Assembly (NCBI GenBank): GCA_036564245.1
Contig: DATCKU010000054.1
Location: forward strand, 1 to 64,000
DNA: 64,000 bases
Reading direction: 5' to 3'
DNA from: Thermasporomyces sp036564245
GTDB lineage: Bacteria > Actinomycetota > Actinomycetes > Propionibacteriales > Actinopolymorphaceae
The notes under the pieces are model-generated. The model was not told the DNA's origin. It saw only the letters and a program-made list of their open reading frames with translations, and made no database searches. How positions within the stretch are numbered: the stretch's first letter is position 1; every line of letters starts with the position of its first letter. Positions 15,810 through 25,293 of this stretch are shown here, in pieces. The position numbers and the translations under genes are program-made.

Positions 15810-18752
15810 ATGCCGCAGCGTTCGCTTCCTGCCCATGATCGTGGAGCCACGGCAGGGGTGCCGGTCGAGGAGTTGCAGGCCGAGCTGGCGAAGGTCGTCA
15901 GCGGGCCGGTGAGGTTCGACGCCGGAAGCCGGGCGCTCTTCTCGGCCGACGCGTCGAATTACCGGCATGTGCCAATTGGGGTGGTTCAGCCGTACGACAC
16001 GTCGGACGTACTCGCGACCCTCGACGTGTGCCACCGGCTCCGGGTCCCTGTGCTGCCACGCGGCGCCGGCACGAGCATCGGCGGGCAGGCGGTCAACACA
16101 GCCGTCGTCCTCGACTTCAGCCGCTACCTCAACGAGGTCCTGGAGATCGACCCGGAACGCCAGATCGCGCGGGTGCAACCCGGGGTCGTCCTGGATGACC
16201 TGCGTACGAAAGCCAACGCATACGGCCTCACGTTCGGACCGGATCCCTCGACCCACAACCGCTGCACGCTCGGCGGCATGATCGGCAACAACGCCTGCGG
16301 CGCGCACTCCCTCCCGTGGGGCAAGACCGTCGACAACGTCTCGAGACTGCACGTCGCGCTCCTGGACGGGACGCAGCTCACCGTCGGCCCGACGACCGAA
16401 GCAGAGCTGGACAAACTTGCGGCGACACCCGGACGGACCGGGCAGCTCGTCACGGCCTTGCGCACAATTCGTGATCGCTACGGCAAGCGGATCGAGGAGT
16501 CGTACGCGGCAGACGACCACGCCCTCACCCGTCGCGTCTCCGGGTACAACCTCGACCAACTGCTGCCCGCGAACGGCTTCAACCTGGCGCGCGCCCTCGT
16601 GGGCACCGAAGGCACCTGCGCCACCATCCTCGAGGCCGAACTCACGCTCGTGCCCGCGCCGGCAGCACGAGCCCTTGCTGTCGTGGGATTCCCGGACCAG
16701 TTCGTGGCCGCGGACCACGTCGTCCCGTTGCTCGAGCTGCATCCCCTCACCATCGAGAGCGTCGACGCGACGATCGTCCGCATCGTGCGCGACCGTAACC
16801 CCGCCAATCCCGCGCTCGACGCCCTTCCGCCCGGTGGCGCTTGGCTCTACGTCGAGACCGGAGGCGAGTCGCCTGCCGAAGCACGGAGCAACGCGGACAT
16901 GATTGCGGCCGCCATGAGCCGTTACGGGGCGACCAGTGCGGTCATCACCGACCCTGCCCAGATGCGTGCGCTGTGGCGAGTGCGGGAAGAAGGTGCTGGC
17001 AGCACGACTCGCCGGCTGGACGGCAGCGAAGCCTGGCCTGGATGGGAGGACGCCGCCGTACCGCCGAACCGTCTGGGTAGCTACCTGCGCGGATTCGACG
17101 CTCTGCTGAAGGCGCACGGACGCCAAGGTGTCTACTACGGGCACTTTGGCGATGGTTGCATCCACGTCCGGATCGACTTCGACCTGCTGACGACCGCCGG
17201 GCTGGCCGGCTTCCGGCGCTTCATGGAAGAAGCAGCCGACCTCGTGGTGGAACACGGAGGTTCGCTCTCCGGTGAGCACGGCGACGGCCAGGCACGTTCG
17301 GAGCTCCTGGATCGCATGTATCCCGCTGACATTCGGACGGCGTTCGCGGAGTTCAAGGCCGCTTGGGACCCGGATGGCCTGATGAACCCCGGCCGCATCG
17401 TCGACCCAGCCAAGCTCGACGACGACGTACGGGTCTTCGTCGCCCGACCAACACTGCGAGGCGACACCTCCTTCGCGTTCTCTCACGACGCCGACGGCTT
17501 CTTCGGCGCCACTCGGCGATGCATCGGCGTCGGGAAATGCCTTGCTGCCAAAGGCGGGGTGATGTGCCCCAGCTACCGCGTCACCCGGGAAGAGAAGCAC
17601 TCCACCCGAGGCCGAGCCCGGCTGCTGTTCGAGATGGCGAACGGCGAGGTCGTCAAAGGTGGCTGGCGTTCGGAGGACGTGCGCGACGCGCTCGACCTCT
17701 GCCTTTCGTGCAAGGGATGCAAGACGGACTGCCCGGTGAACGTCGACATGGCGAGCTACAAGGCTGAGTTCTTGCACCACCACTACGCCGGCCGGCTTCG
17801 TCCGGCTTCCCACTACTCGATGGGGTTCCTCCCGCTGTGGCTTCGGCTGGCCAGTGTCGCTCCGAGTGTCGTGAACGCGGCTGCCCGGCAGCCGTGGCTG
17901 GCATCGCTGGCCAAGCGAATGGGAGGAGTAACACCCGAACGACAGATTCCCGTCCTCGCTCGACACACCTTCGTACGCCAGTTCCGGAGACACAGGCGGG
18001 CCAACGAGTCGACAGCGACCCGACGGATTCTGCTCTGGCCCGACACCTTCACCAACGCCTTCGATCCTCAGATCGGGATGGATGCCGTCGCCGTGCTGGA
18101 GTCACTCGGCTACCACGTGGAGGTGCCGACCAAGCCTGTCTGCTGTGGTCTCACCTGGGTCTCGACCGGGCAACTCGGCGTCGCGAAACGTGTGATCCGG
18201 CGCACGCTCGCCGTTCTGCGTCCGTGGCTTGACGCCGGCACGCCAGTCGTCGGCCTGGAGCCGAGCTGCACGGCGCTGTTCCGAGGCGAGATCACAGACC
18301 TCCTGCCAGGCGACGAGACCGCGGCGAAGCTGCGCTCGCAAACCAAGACGTTCGCCGAGATCCTTGCCGACCACGTCGACGACTTCACGGTACGAACGAC
18401 CGGGTTGCGCGCGCTTGCCCAAGTGCACTGCCACCAGCACGCCGAGCTCGGTTACACGAGTGACACGGCCGTGCTGGAAGCCCTCGGGGTGGACGTCGAC
18501 GTGCTCGACTCCGGATGCTGTGGGCTCGCCGGGAACTTCGGCTTCGAGAAGGGCCACTACGACGTGTCGATGGCCTGCGCCGAGCGCGTTCTCCTCCCTG
18601 CCATCCGCTCCGCCGATCCGAAGGTCGCCGTGCTCGCCGACGGCTTCAGCTGTCGTACCCAGATCCGTCAAGCAGATCTCGGCGACCAGCGACGCGAGCC
18701 GATGCATCTCGCCCAGATCGCTGCCCGCGCCCTCGGCCTACGCGACAGCTGA
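15810..18752 (+). CDS. FAD- and Fe-S-containing 2-hydroxyacid dehydrogenase-like protein
   Basis: The roughly 980-residue protein joins a GlcD/DLD-type flavin oxidase to a Fe-S subunit. FAD-binding motifs are PRGAGTSIGGQAV and NNACGAHSLPWGKT; the oxidase C-terminal part carries HFGDGCIHVRIDFD and GSLSGEHGDGQARSE. Then come 4Fe-4S clusters (CIGVGKCLAAK with MCPSYR, and CLSCKGCKTDCP) and two CCG domains (VCCGLTW, GCCGLAGNFG). This layout matches fused D-lactate or glycolate dehydrogenases passing electrons to the respiratory chain. ATG 15810 is chosen because GGGAGG lies at 15795-15800; the frame is open from 15702. It converges with the next gene one base away. Confidence 0.9.
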   Translation: MPQRSLPAHDRGATAGVPVEELQAELAKVVSGPVRFDAGSRALFSADASNYRHVPIGVVQPYDTSDVLATLDVCHRLRVPVLPRGAGTSIGGQAVNTAVVLDFSRYLNEVLEIDPERQIARVQPGVVLDDLRTKANAYGLTFGPDPSTHNRCTLGGMIGNNACGAHSLPWGKTVDNVSRLHVALLDGTQLTVGPTTEAELDKLAATPGRTGQLVTALRTIRDRYGKRIEESYAADDHALTRRVSGYNLDQLLPANGFNLARALVGTEGTCATILEAELTLVPAPAARALAVVGFPDQFVAADHVVPLLELHPLTIESVDATIVRIVRDRNPANPALDALPPGGAWLYVETGGESPAEARSNADMIAAAMSRYGATSAVITDPAQMRALWRVREEGAGSTTRRLDGSEAWPGWEDAAVPPNRLGSYLRGFDALLKAHGRQGVYYGHFGDGCIHVRIDFDLLTTAGLAGFRRFMEEAADLVVEHGGSLSGEHGDGQARSELLDRMYPADIRTAFAEFKAAWDPDGLMNPGRIVDPAKLDDDVRVFVARPTLRGDTSFAFSHDADGFFGATRRCIGVGKCLAAKGGVMCPSYRVTREEKHSTRGRARLLFEMANGEVVKGGWRSEDVRDALDLCLSCKGCKTDCPVNVDMASYKAEFLHHHYAGRLRPASHYSMGFLPLWLRLASVAPSVVNAAARQPWLASLAKRMGGVTPERQIPVLARHTFVRQFRRHRRANESTATRRILLWPDTFTNAFDPQIGMDAVAVLESLGYHVEVPTKPVCCGLTWVSTGQLGVAKRVIRRTLAVLRPWLDAGTPVVGLEPSCTALFRGEITDLLPGDETAAKLRSQTKTFAEILADHVDDFTVRTTGLRALAQVHCHQHAELGYTSDTAVLEALGVDVDVLDSGCCGLAGNFGFEKGHYDVSMACAERVLLPAIRSADPKVAVLADGFSCRTQIRQADLGDQRREPMHLAQIAARALGLRDS

Positions 18753-18753
18753 G

Positions 18754-19245
18754 TCACCGCTCGACCGTGAGTCGTTCGTCGTTCTTTCTGAACCCCTCGA
18801 CGATGCCGCTCGTCACGCCAGTCGCGAGGCCGGGGTCGACGCTGAACGCCACAGGGAACACCGCATCGGCTGATCGCCCGAGAGCTGCGTAGAACCGCTG
18901 GCAATCTCCCGCGGGCACTCCGAACCTGCCTCCCCAGAACCCGAAGAGTTGCTCTCCGACGAACATGTGGGGTCGCTGCAGGCCGAGATCGTCCTCCGAG
19001 GTAGGCGTGACGAAATCCCTTGAAGGTCGTCCCGTCGTGCAGCGTGAGTGTCGCTCGGACGAGAAGCATTCCCTCGGATGGATCGGCCGGCAGCTCACCG
19101 GTCCACGGTCTGAACGTCTCCTCATCCGTCTCGTCATTCCAGGGCTCGTCGTAGTCCACCGTGTGGCAGGTGATCCAGACCGGATGACGCTCGAAGTCGG
19201 CTTCCGAGAGATCTCCGAACTGCTTGAGCTCAGGCTTCGACGTGG
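18754..19245 (-). pseudogene. small conserved-type gene with frameshifts
   Basis: Two minus-strand frames together make one sensible acidic protein. The upstream part (KPELKQFGDLSEADFERHPV, then DYDEPWNDETDEETFRPW and GMLLVRATLTLHDGTTFKGF) has no ATG/GTG/TTG before the internal GTG at 19159. At about 19013-19016 an apparent extra base (AAA on the plus strand) shifts it. The rest (SEDDLGLQRPHMFVGEQLFG, FWGGRFGVP, then EGFRKNDERLTVER) ends at 18754. A GTG overlapping the stop of the tricorn gene (TGTGAG) would fit as start if one more base were missing. It may be real decay or sequence error; the function is unknown. Confidence 0.6.
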
Positions 19246-19247
19246 CC

Positions 19248-22200
19248 TCACATTATGCGCTCCCGCGGCGTCAGACGGGGTGGTGCGAACCGCGGCCGCT
19301 CTGGCGGCTTCGGGGCGTGAGGCGGATGCTCGGCGAGCCGCTCGAGCGCGACCTCGATTGCCTTGTCCAGCTGCGGATCCCGTCCCGCGACGAAGTCTTG
19401 CGGCGCGATGTCGACCTCGATGTCCGGGTCGGTGCCGTAGTTCTCGACCCGCCAGCCCACGTCGTCGAAGGCGAACGAGTACTCCGGCTGCGTGGTGATG
19501 GTGCCGTCCGCGAGCCGATGGCTCGGCGAGATCCCGATCACCCCGCCCCACGTCCGGCGCCCGATCAGCGGACCGAGCCGCATCAGCTTGAACGCATGAC
19601 AGAAGATGTCGCCGTCCGACCCGGCCATCTCGTTGGTGAGCGCCACCAGTGGCCCTCGCGGCGACTCGTATGGGTACGGTTCCGGCTCGGTCCAGCGCGG
19701 GAAGTCGTACCCGATGCGTCGGCGCGCCAACTTCTCCAGCAACAGGGGCGAGACGTGCCCACCGCCGTTGAACCGGACGTCGACAATCAGCGCCTCACGG
19801 TCGTACTCCCGCAGGAACTGCCGGTGGAACTCCGCGAAACCGTGCGGCCCCATGTCGGGGATGTGCACATAGCCGACCCGGCCCTCGGTGCGTTCTGCAA
19901 CGTACGCTCGATTCGACTCGACCCAGTCGCGGTACCGCCCGGCCTGCTCCGACCCGATCGCCTTCACGGTAACGGTCTGCGGCTCGGCTTGATCCGGCTT
20001 GCGGATCGTGAGCTGCACTTCCTGGTCCGCCTGGTTGACCAACGGTTCCCCAGGCAGCGTGTGGGTGCCGTTCGGGCCGGCACCGATGGGTTGGCCGTTG
20101 ATCGCGAGCACGATGTCGCCAACCGCGACGTCGACGCCCGGCCGGATCAGCGGCGAGGTCGCGTCGGGATCCCAGCGATCGCCGGACACCACCGTGCCGA
20201 TGCGGTAGTGCCCGGACTCCGCGTCGTACACCCAGTCCACGCCAAGGAAGCCCTGGCGGTAGTGCGGACGCGGTCGATAGGCGCCACCCATTTCGTACGC
20301 ATGCGAGGTGCCGAGCTCGCCCTGCAGTTCCCAGATCAGGTCCGAAAGCTCAGACCTCGTGGAGACCCGATCGACCAGCGGCAGGTAGCGGTCGTAGATC
20401 TCGTTCCACGCGACGCCCGACATGTCCTCGGCCCAGAAGTGGTCGCGCTGCAGTCGCCAGGTCTCGCGGAACATCTGCCGCCACTCGGCGCCGGGGCGCA
20501 CCGACACCTTCACCCGGTCGAGGTCGATCCATCCCGTCGTACGCCTGGGCTCGTCGGACTCTTCGGCCGGCTTCTCACCCGCCTTCAACACACGCAGCCG
20601 ATCGCCGGCGCGATACACGAGGGTCCGGGCTCCGGGGTCGAGCCAGAAGTCTGTGATGCCCTCGATCAGGCGTTCCTGCTTCTGGGTCTCGAAGTCGAAG
20701 TACTCGAGAACGTTCCGACTTGGCGGCCGCTCGTCGAACCAGTTGCGGTCGAGGCTGCCTTGCACCGGCTGGCTCGTGAACAGCACCTTGCCGCGAATAC
20801 CGGCAACCTTGGTGTAGCGGGCCTGCGGAACCGGGAACTCGACGACCCGATCCGGAAGGCCGTCGACGTCGATCTCGATGGTCCGCGCTCCGTCGCCTTC
20901 GCCGCCTTGTCCGGCCGTGCCGGTTTCCGACTCGGCCTTCGCAGACTTGTCCGACTCCTTCGGCTTCTGCCCGTCGGCGACCAGCGGACGTGGGCTTGGT
21001 ACGAACGGCGAGCTCACGTCGCGCCGCAGCGCGACCGCATACAGCCGGGCGCCGAGCGGGAAGCCGAGGTCGAACTGCAGCTCGTCGTACACCGGATTGA
21101 ACTCACGCTGGCCGATGAAGTAGAGGTACTTGCCGTCCGGGTCGAAGCTGGGACACGTGTCCCGCAACACCGGCCGGGTCACCGGCCAGGTCTCACCGGT
21201 CTCCACCCGGCACAGCACGATCGCCCGTGTGCTGGGGCCTTCCGGCTTGGCGTAGGCGAGCCAACGACCGTCTGGCGCCCACGTGACATTGCGGATCCTG
21301 CCGTAGCGACTCGCGTCGATCCGGCGCACTGTCGCCTCGTCGTCGGAGACGTCCACGACGAGCACCTCGTTGCGGTGGTTGGCTACCGCGACGACAGGCT
21401 CGCGTGGCGAGACGGCAAGCTCGGTCACGCGACCGACGTCCAGGCCGTCCAGCCACCGGGCAGGAGCGCTGCCGTCAGCGGTGAGCACCACCAGCCGCTC
21501 CTCTTCGCGCTCGTCACCGGCGGCCGCCACCAGACGCCGGTGGTCGGGCAGCCAGGTGAGGAGCCGGTAGCGCACGCCATCCGGCTCACCGTGCTGGCGT
21601 ACGGCACCCTCCCAGTGTGCGAACGAGAACGCCTTCCCGCGCGTGGTGATCGCGAGGTCGCTGCCGTCAGGACCCAGCGACACGGAGTCGAGATACTGCC
21701 CAGCAGGCACGAACTGCCGGTTCCGTTGCGTCAGCGAGCTTCCCACCTGCACGTCGATCCGGCGCGACTCGTCCGTGCTCGGCTCGAGCAGGTAGAGGTC
21801 GCCGGCACAGTGATAGACCAGGCGGACGCCGTCGGTGGAGAGGTTGCGGGCGTAGAAGGTGTCGTGGTCGGTGTGGCGTCGCAGGTCCTCGCCATTCGGC
21901 AGACATGAGTAGACGTTGCCGACGCCCTCGTGGTCGGAGAGGAAGTAGATGCGATCGCCAACCCAGCACGGGCTGGCAAGGTTACCGTCGAGCTTGATCA
22001 GGCGGACGAACTCGCCCGTGCCGTCCGCGTCGATCCACAGCTCGCCGGCTGTCCCACCGCGATAACGCTTCCAGCGCGCGGGGTCAGCGGTGTTGCGACC
22101 GAGCACCACCCCGCGGGCGCCTCCCGTGCCGCGCCCGGAGGCGGCCTGCGAGAAGGAGATCGAATGCGCCCATCCGTACGGCAGCTCATGGGACGGGCCG

Positions 22201-22565
22201 CCGAAGCGGCTCACCGCGCGGAGCCGGAAGTCTGCCACGGGACGCCCAGTGAGGCTGGCGTACACGATGGTGTCCTCGTCCAGCCAGCCGGCGACATGGC
22301 ATCGCGCCGCCTCGAACGTCAGACGACGGGCCACACCGCCGTTCGACGGCATGACGTAGATCTCGCCGGGCCCTTCTTCCTGACCGACGAACGCCACCTG
22401 TGAGCCGTCGGGGGAGAGGAACGGTCGGCCGGCTTCGGCCACTCCTGCGGTCAGGCGCCAGGCTCGCCCTCCGGTGACCGGCACACTCCACAGGTCGTCC
22501 TCGGTCACGAAGACCACCGTGTCGCCGCTGATGGTTGGGTACCGCAGGTATCTCTGCTCCGTCAC
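19248..22565 (-). CDS. tricorn-type S41 protease
   Basis: This 1105-residue cytoplasmic peptidase is of the tricorn family, which trims peptides released by the proteasome. The N-terminal 650 residues contain repeated beta-propeller blades (LSPDGSQVAFVGQEEG, WAPDGRWLAYAKPEG and similar). A Lys/Glu-rich insertion near residue 540 is followed by a core segment (RDHFWAEDMSGVAWN, with the likely catalytic His), a PDZ domain (GVDVAVGDIVLAINGQPIG) and the C-terminal S41 domain (ALIVDVRFNGGGHV, then EMAGSDGDIF with the nucleophilic Ser). Length matches Streptomyces tricorn. The stop overlaps the broken downstream gene. Confidence 0.92.
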   Translation of the reverse strand: MTEQRYLRYPTISGDTVVFVTEDDLWSVPVTGGRAWRLTAGVAEAGRPFLSPDGSQVAFVGQEEGPGEIYVMPSNGGVARRLTFEAARCHVAGWLDEDTIVYASLTGRPVADFRLRAVSRFGGPSHELPYGWAHSISFSQAASGRGTGGARGVVLGRNTADPARWKRYRGGTAGELWIDADGTGEFVRLIKLDGNLASPCWVGDRIYFLSDHEGVGNVYSCLPNGEDLRRHTDHDTFYARNLSTDGVRLVYHCAGDLYLLEPSTDESRRIDVQVGSSLTQRNRQFVPAGQYLDSVSLGPDGSDLAITTRGKAFSFAHWEGAVRQHGEPDGVRYRLLTWLPDHRRLVAAAGDEREEERLVVLTADGSAPARWLDGLDVGRVTELAVSPREPVVAVANHRNEVLVVDVSDDEATVRRIDASRYGRIRNVTWAPDGRWLAYAKPEGPSTRAIVLCRVETGETWPVTRPVLRDTCPSFDPDGKYLYFIGQREFNPVYDELQFDLGFPLGARLYAVALRRDVSSPFVPSPRPLVADGQKPKESDKSAKAESETGTAGQGGEGDGARTIEIDVDGLPDRVVEFPVPQARYTKVAGIRGKVLFTSQPVQGSLDRNWFDERPPSRNVLEYFDFETQKQERLIEGITDFWLDPGARTLVYRAGDRLRVLKAGEKPAEESDEPRRTTGWIDLDRVKVSVRPGAEWRQMFRETWRLQRDHFWAEDMSGVAWNEIYDRYLPLVDRVSTRSELSDLIWELQGELGTSHAYEMGGAYRPRPHYRQGFLGVDWVYDAESGHYRIGTVVSGDRWDPDATSPLIRPGVDVAVGDIVLAINGQPIGAGPNGTHTLPGEPLVNQADQEVQLTIRKPDQAEPQTVTVKAIGSEQAGRYRDWVESNRAYVAERTEGRVGYVHIPDMGPHGFAEFHRQFLREYDREALIVDVRFNGGGHVSPLLLEKLARRRIGYDFPRWTEPEPYPYESPRGPLVALTNEMAGSDGDIFCHAFKLMRLGPLIGRRTWGGVIGISPSHRLADGTITTQPEYSFAFDDVGWRVENYGTDPDIEVDIAPQDFVAGRDPQLDKAIEVALERLAEHPPHAPKPPERPRFAPPRLTPRERIM

Positions 22566-22786
22566 GCCCGACGCTCCCTCCTCAAGACCTGCTGGTCACG
22601 CGCGATGGCGCTGGCTGCCGACCCCCACGCCAGCGACCTGCTCGTACTGCCACCCACGCCGCCGGCCGGCGTGGCCGCGCGGGCAGACCGCTCCGCACCA
22701 CGGCCGTTGCGTCAGGTCTACACGCTCGACTCCGCGGCGCCAAACTCCTTTTGCACGTCCGTCCCCATAGGGAAAGATCGACGTCC

Positions 22787-23941
22787 ATGGACTCGACCTG
22801 GTTGCTCACGCTCGACCCTGACGCGATCACGTCAGCCGATCCGGCCGACGACCCCGGGGCAGATCCCCGGATCGCGGTCAAGGACTGCATCGACGTCGCC
22901 GGCACGATCACCACAGCGGGTTGCCGCTTGATCGCAGAAACCGCGCAGCCAGCCGCGTACGACGCCCCGGTCGTGGCGCGGGCGCGAGAACAGGGCGGGC
23001 GGATCGTTGGCAAGACCAACCTGGTCGAGCTCTGCCGACACGCCGACGGCATCAATCCGTGGTCCGGCACACCCACCAACCCACTGGATCCGACACGTAT
23101 CCCCGGCGGCTCGTCGAGTGGGTCCGCCGTGGCGGTCGCGCGTGGTGAGGCGGACGTCGGATACGGGACCGACACGGGAGGATCGGTGCGGGTGCCGGCC
23201 GCTTGCTGTGGCATCGTCGGCCTCAAGACCACGGCGGGCAGGATACCGACGCACGGCGTCTTCGAGTTCTCTCGGACTCTCGACACGGTGGGACCGCTCG
23301 GGCGGACGGTGGCCGACGTGGCCCTCGGGATGCGGATGATGGAGCCGGACTTCGAGATCGCGGCCTTGGACGACATCCCGCTGACCGTCGCCCGCCTGCG
23401 CGTGCCGGAGGACGGTCAGCCGATCGATCCCGCCGTCGACGCGGCGATCGACGAGGCGTTGCGCCGAGCCGGGATCACGGTGGCGCAGGTGGAGGTGCCG
23501 GACTGGTCGCGCTGGATCAAGGCTGCCAACACGATCATGATGTACGAGGGTTACTGGGCGCACCGGCACCTGCTCGACAACGCCGACAAGCTGGAAGAGC
23601 GGCATGCGGGTGGGATCGCAGCAGGTCGGGACATCTCGGCCCAGGAGGTCGTCCAGTGTCGGCGCGTCGGCGTCGAGGCGATTCGTGCTGTGAACGAACT
23701 ACTCGACCAGCACAGCTTTCTCGCGCTACCGACCCTGCCGTTCGAGCCGCCGCGTATCGGCGAGCCGGCCCGCACGACACGCCTCACCGTGCCCTTCAAC
23801 CTCCTCGGTCTGCCAGCACTCGCCCTCCCCGTGCCCCGTGACGACCAGTCGCTGCCCGCGTCACTGCAGCTGGTCGGGCATGCGTACGCAGAGGAGAGCC
23901 TGCTTGCGCTCGGCGCTCATGTCGAGGCGGCGGTCGCGTAG
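22787..23941 (+). CDS. amidase signature family hydrolase
   Basis: This 384-residue enzyme of the amidase signature family has the Ser-cisSer-Lys triad: Lys in IAVKDCID, and the serines in GGSSSGSAVAVA and GTDTGGSVRVPAACC. The frame is open from 22535, but ATG 22787 follows GGGAAAGA at 22770-22777 and begins just before the first family-like residues. It is shorter than GatA (about 480) and lacks gatC/gatB neighbours, so a small-molecule amidase is likelier than the tRNA amidotransferase. It is divergent from the tricorn gene across 221 bp with no recognisable elements. Confidence 0.87.
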   Translation: MDSTWLLTLDPDAITSADPADDPGADPRIAVKDCIDVAGTITTAGCRLIAETAQPAAYDAPVVARAREQGGRIVGKTNLVELCRHADGINPWSGTPTNPLDPTRIPGGSSSGSAVAVARGEADVGYGTDTGGSVRVPAACCGIVGLKTTAGRIPTHGVFEFSRTLDTVGPLGRTVADVALGMRMMEPDFEIAALDDIPLTVARLRVPEDGQPIDPAVDAAIDEALRRAGITVAQVEVPDWSRWIKAANTIMMYEGYWAHRHLLDNADKLEERHAGGIAAGRDISAQEVVQCRRVGVEAIRAVNELLDQHSFLALPTLPFEPPRIGEPARTTRLTVPFNLLGLPALALPVPRDDQSLPASLQLVGHAYAEESLLALGAHVEAAVA

Positions 23942-24039
23942 GAGGCCAGCTCGCCAAGGGGTCCGGCCCACCGGCTCCTGGTAGCGATCAATGTGTGGCA
24001 CGGCGTTCGTGACCGAGACATTGCGTCTATGCCGTGTTG

Positions 24040-24108
24040 ACACCGCAAGACCCCTCCGAACGTGGTCATTTTTCGGCGGCGCGCCGGGTCATTCGGCGGC
24101 GTGCGGGG
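24040..24108. repeat. convergent spacer with AATGACCA motif and duplicated unit
   Basis: Between the amidase and the esterase gene (convergent) lies TGGTCATT at 24063-24070, the reverse of AATGACCA. Two partly matching units follow, GGTCATTTTTCGGCGGCGCG and GGTCATTCGGCGGCGTGCG, then GGGGTCAGTG. It is read as a degenerate member of the AATGACCA intergenic group; a terminator function is possible but no T-run or long stem is evident. Confidence 0.45.
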
Positions 24109-25263
24109 TCAGTGTTGGGGAGTCAGATGGGTTTGCAGCCAGGCGAAGGCCGACTCCTGCATGGCGACGTCGAACTTGTGCGGGCCGTCGTAGAACTCGC
24201 CTCGGTAGGCGTCCGGCGCACCCGCTTCCTGGTAGCGTCGTACGAGCAGTTCGTGAGCCGCCTGCATTCCCTCGAGGGTGAAGAGCTGGTCGTCCCGGTC
24301 GTACTGCACAAGGAGCGGAGCCGGCGCCCGACTGGCCGCAAGGTCTGGCCAGTCGCACACCCGGGCCAATCCAGACGGGAAGAACATCCACGTGTGGCCG
24401 TCGACCAACCGATCGAGCAGCGCCGCATGCGTGCTCATCATGCCGACGATCACGGCCGCGCCGACCTCGTCACTCGTCGCCTGAAGCAGGGCGACCCGGC
24501 AGCCACCGCCAGACAGGCCGACACAGCCCACCCGGTCGCCGGCCACGTCAGGACGTGAGCGCAGATACGCCACCGCCGCCCTATCCTCGTACGCCACCAC
24601 ACCGGCCAGCGTGGTGCCGAGCAGAGCGCAGTACTTCGCGACGAGGTCCTCGTGCAACCGGGCAGCGGCTTCGTACGCCTCGTCCGGACCATCACCCGTC
24701 GCGGCGGCCGACAGCGCTCCAAGCCGGCGGATGCGGTCCGGCATGGTCTCGAGCGGGAACCGCCGACTGCTCCACAGGAAGACGTCGTGCGCCACGACGA
24801 GAAAGCCCATCCTGGCCAGCGCGTTCGCGAACGCGCGGCCGCCGTACGACTGCTCACGCAGTCGGACCACCGCATCGGCCGGTTCGTCAGGACCGTCGGC
24901 GATCTTCTCTTTCCCGTACCTCTTCACGCCGTCGTGGCTGTGCAGCGCCACAACCGCAGGCAGCGGACCCTCCACGCCGCTCGGCTTGAGCACCCAGGCG
25001 TAGGTCCGCGGGCCGTAGCCGACGGACCAGGAGACCTCCTCGCCGTCGACCCCGTCGCCTGACCACGTGCGCTCGGTACGGACGTCGGTCGGCACCGCGG
25101 GCAGCGCCGTGAAACCCAGGACGTCCCGGATGGCTTGACGGAGGGCGGGGCCGGGTTCGGCGGCAGTCCCCGGCTCGGACGTGGCCTGTACACCCGGCGG
25201 TCCGGCCGCGAGGTGACGGCGTGCGGCATCAACGAGGTCCGAGTACACGCCGAGGTGCTCCAC
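24109..25263 (-). CDS. dienelactone hydrolase/acetyl-esterase-like alpha/beta hydrolase
   Basis: The 384-residue protein has an alpha/beta-hydrolase fold with the nucleophile elbow GLSGGGCR, an acid region DRDDQLF and the C-terminal histidine in DGPHKFD. An N-terminal region of about 100 residues precedes ALHSHDG. No signal peptide is seen, so it is cytoplasmic. It is the last gene of the N-acetylsugar operon, 30 bp after the GntR gene. Removal of acetyl or other ester groups from sugar substrates would fit but is inferred only. Confidence 0.82.
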   Translation of the reverse strand: MEHLGVYSDLVDAARRHLAAGPPGVQATSEPGTAAEPGPALRQAIRDVLGFTALPAVPTDVRTERTWSGDGVDGEEVSWSVGYGPRTYAWVLKPSGVEGPLPAVVALHSHDGVKRYGKEKIADGPDEPADAVVRLREQSYGGRAFANALARMGFLVVAHDVFLWSSRRFPLETMPDRIRRLGALSAAATGDGPDEAYEAAARLHEDLVAKYCALLGTTLAGVVAYEDRAAVAYLRSRPDVAGDRVGCVGLSGGGCRVALLQATSDEVGAAVIVGMMSTHAALLDRLVDGHTWMFFPSGLARVCDWPDLAASRAPAPLLVQYDRDDQLFTLEGMQAAHELLVRRYQEAGAPDAYRGEFYDGPHKFDVAMQESAFAWLQTHLTPQH

Positions 25264-25293
25264 GGTGACTCCTTCCGTCGCGCTCGCCGATCT

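Noticed and set aside
15534..17993. 819-codon minus-strand frame opposite the FAD/Fe-S oxidoreductase
   Set aside because: No recognisable motifs, and the plus strand shows clear flavin and Fe-S motifs over the same bases.
19224..21908. 894-codon plus-strand open frame antisense to the tricorn gene
   Set aside because: It is a shadow frame produced by GC-biased codons; its translation has no domain, while the opposite strand encodes a full tricorn-type protease.
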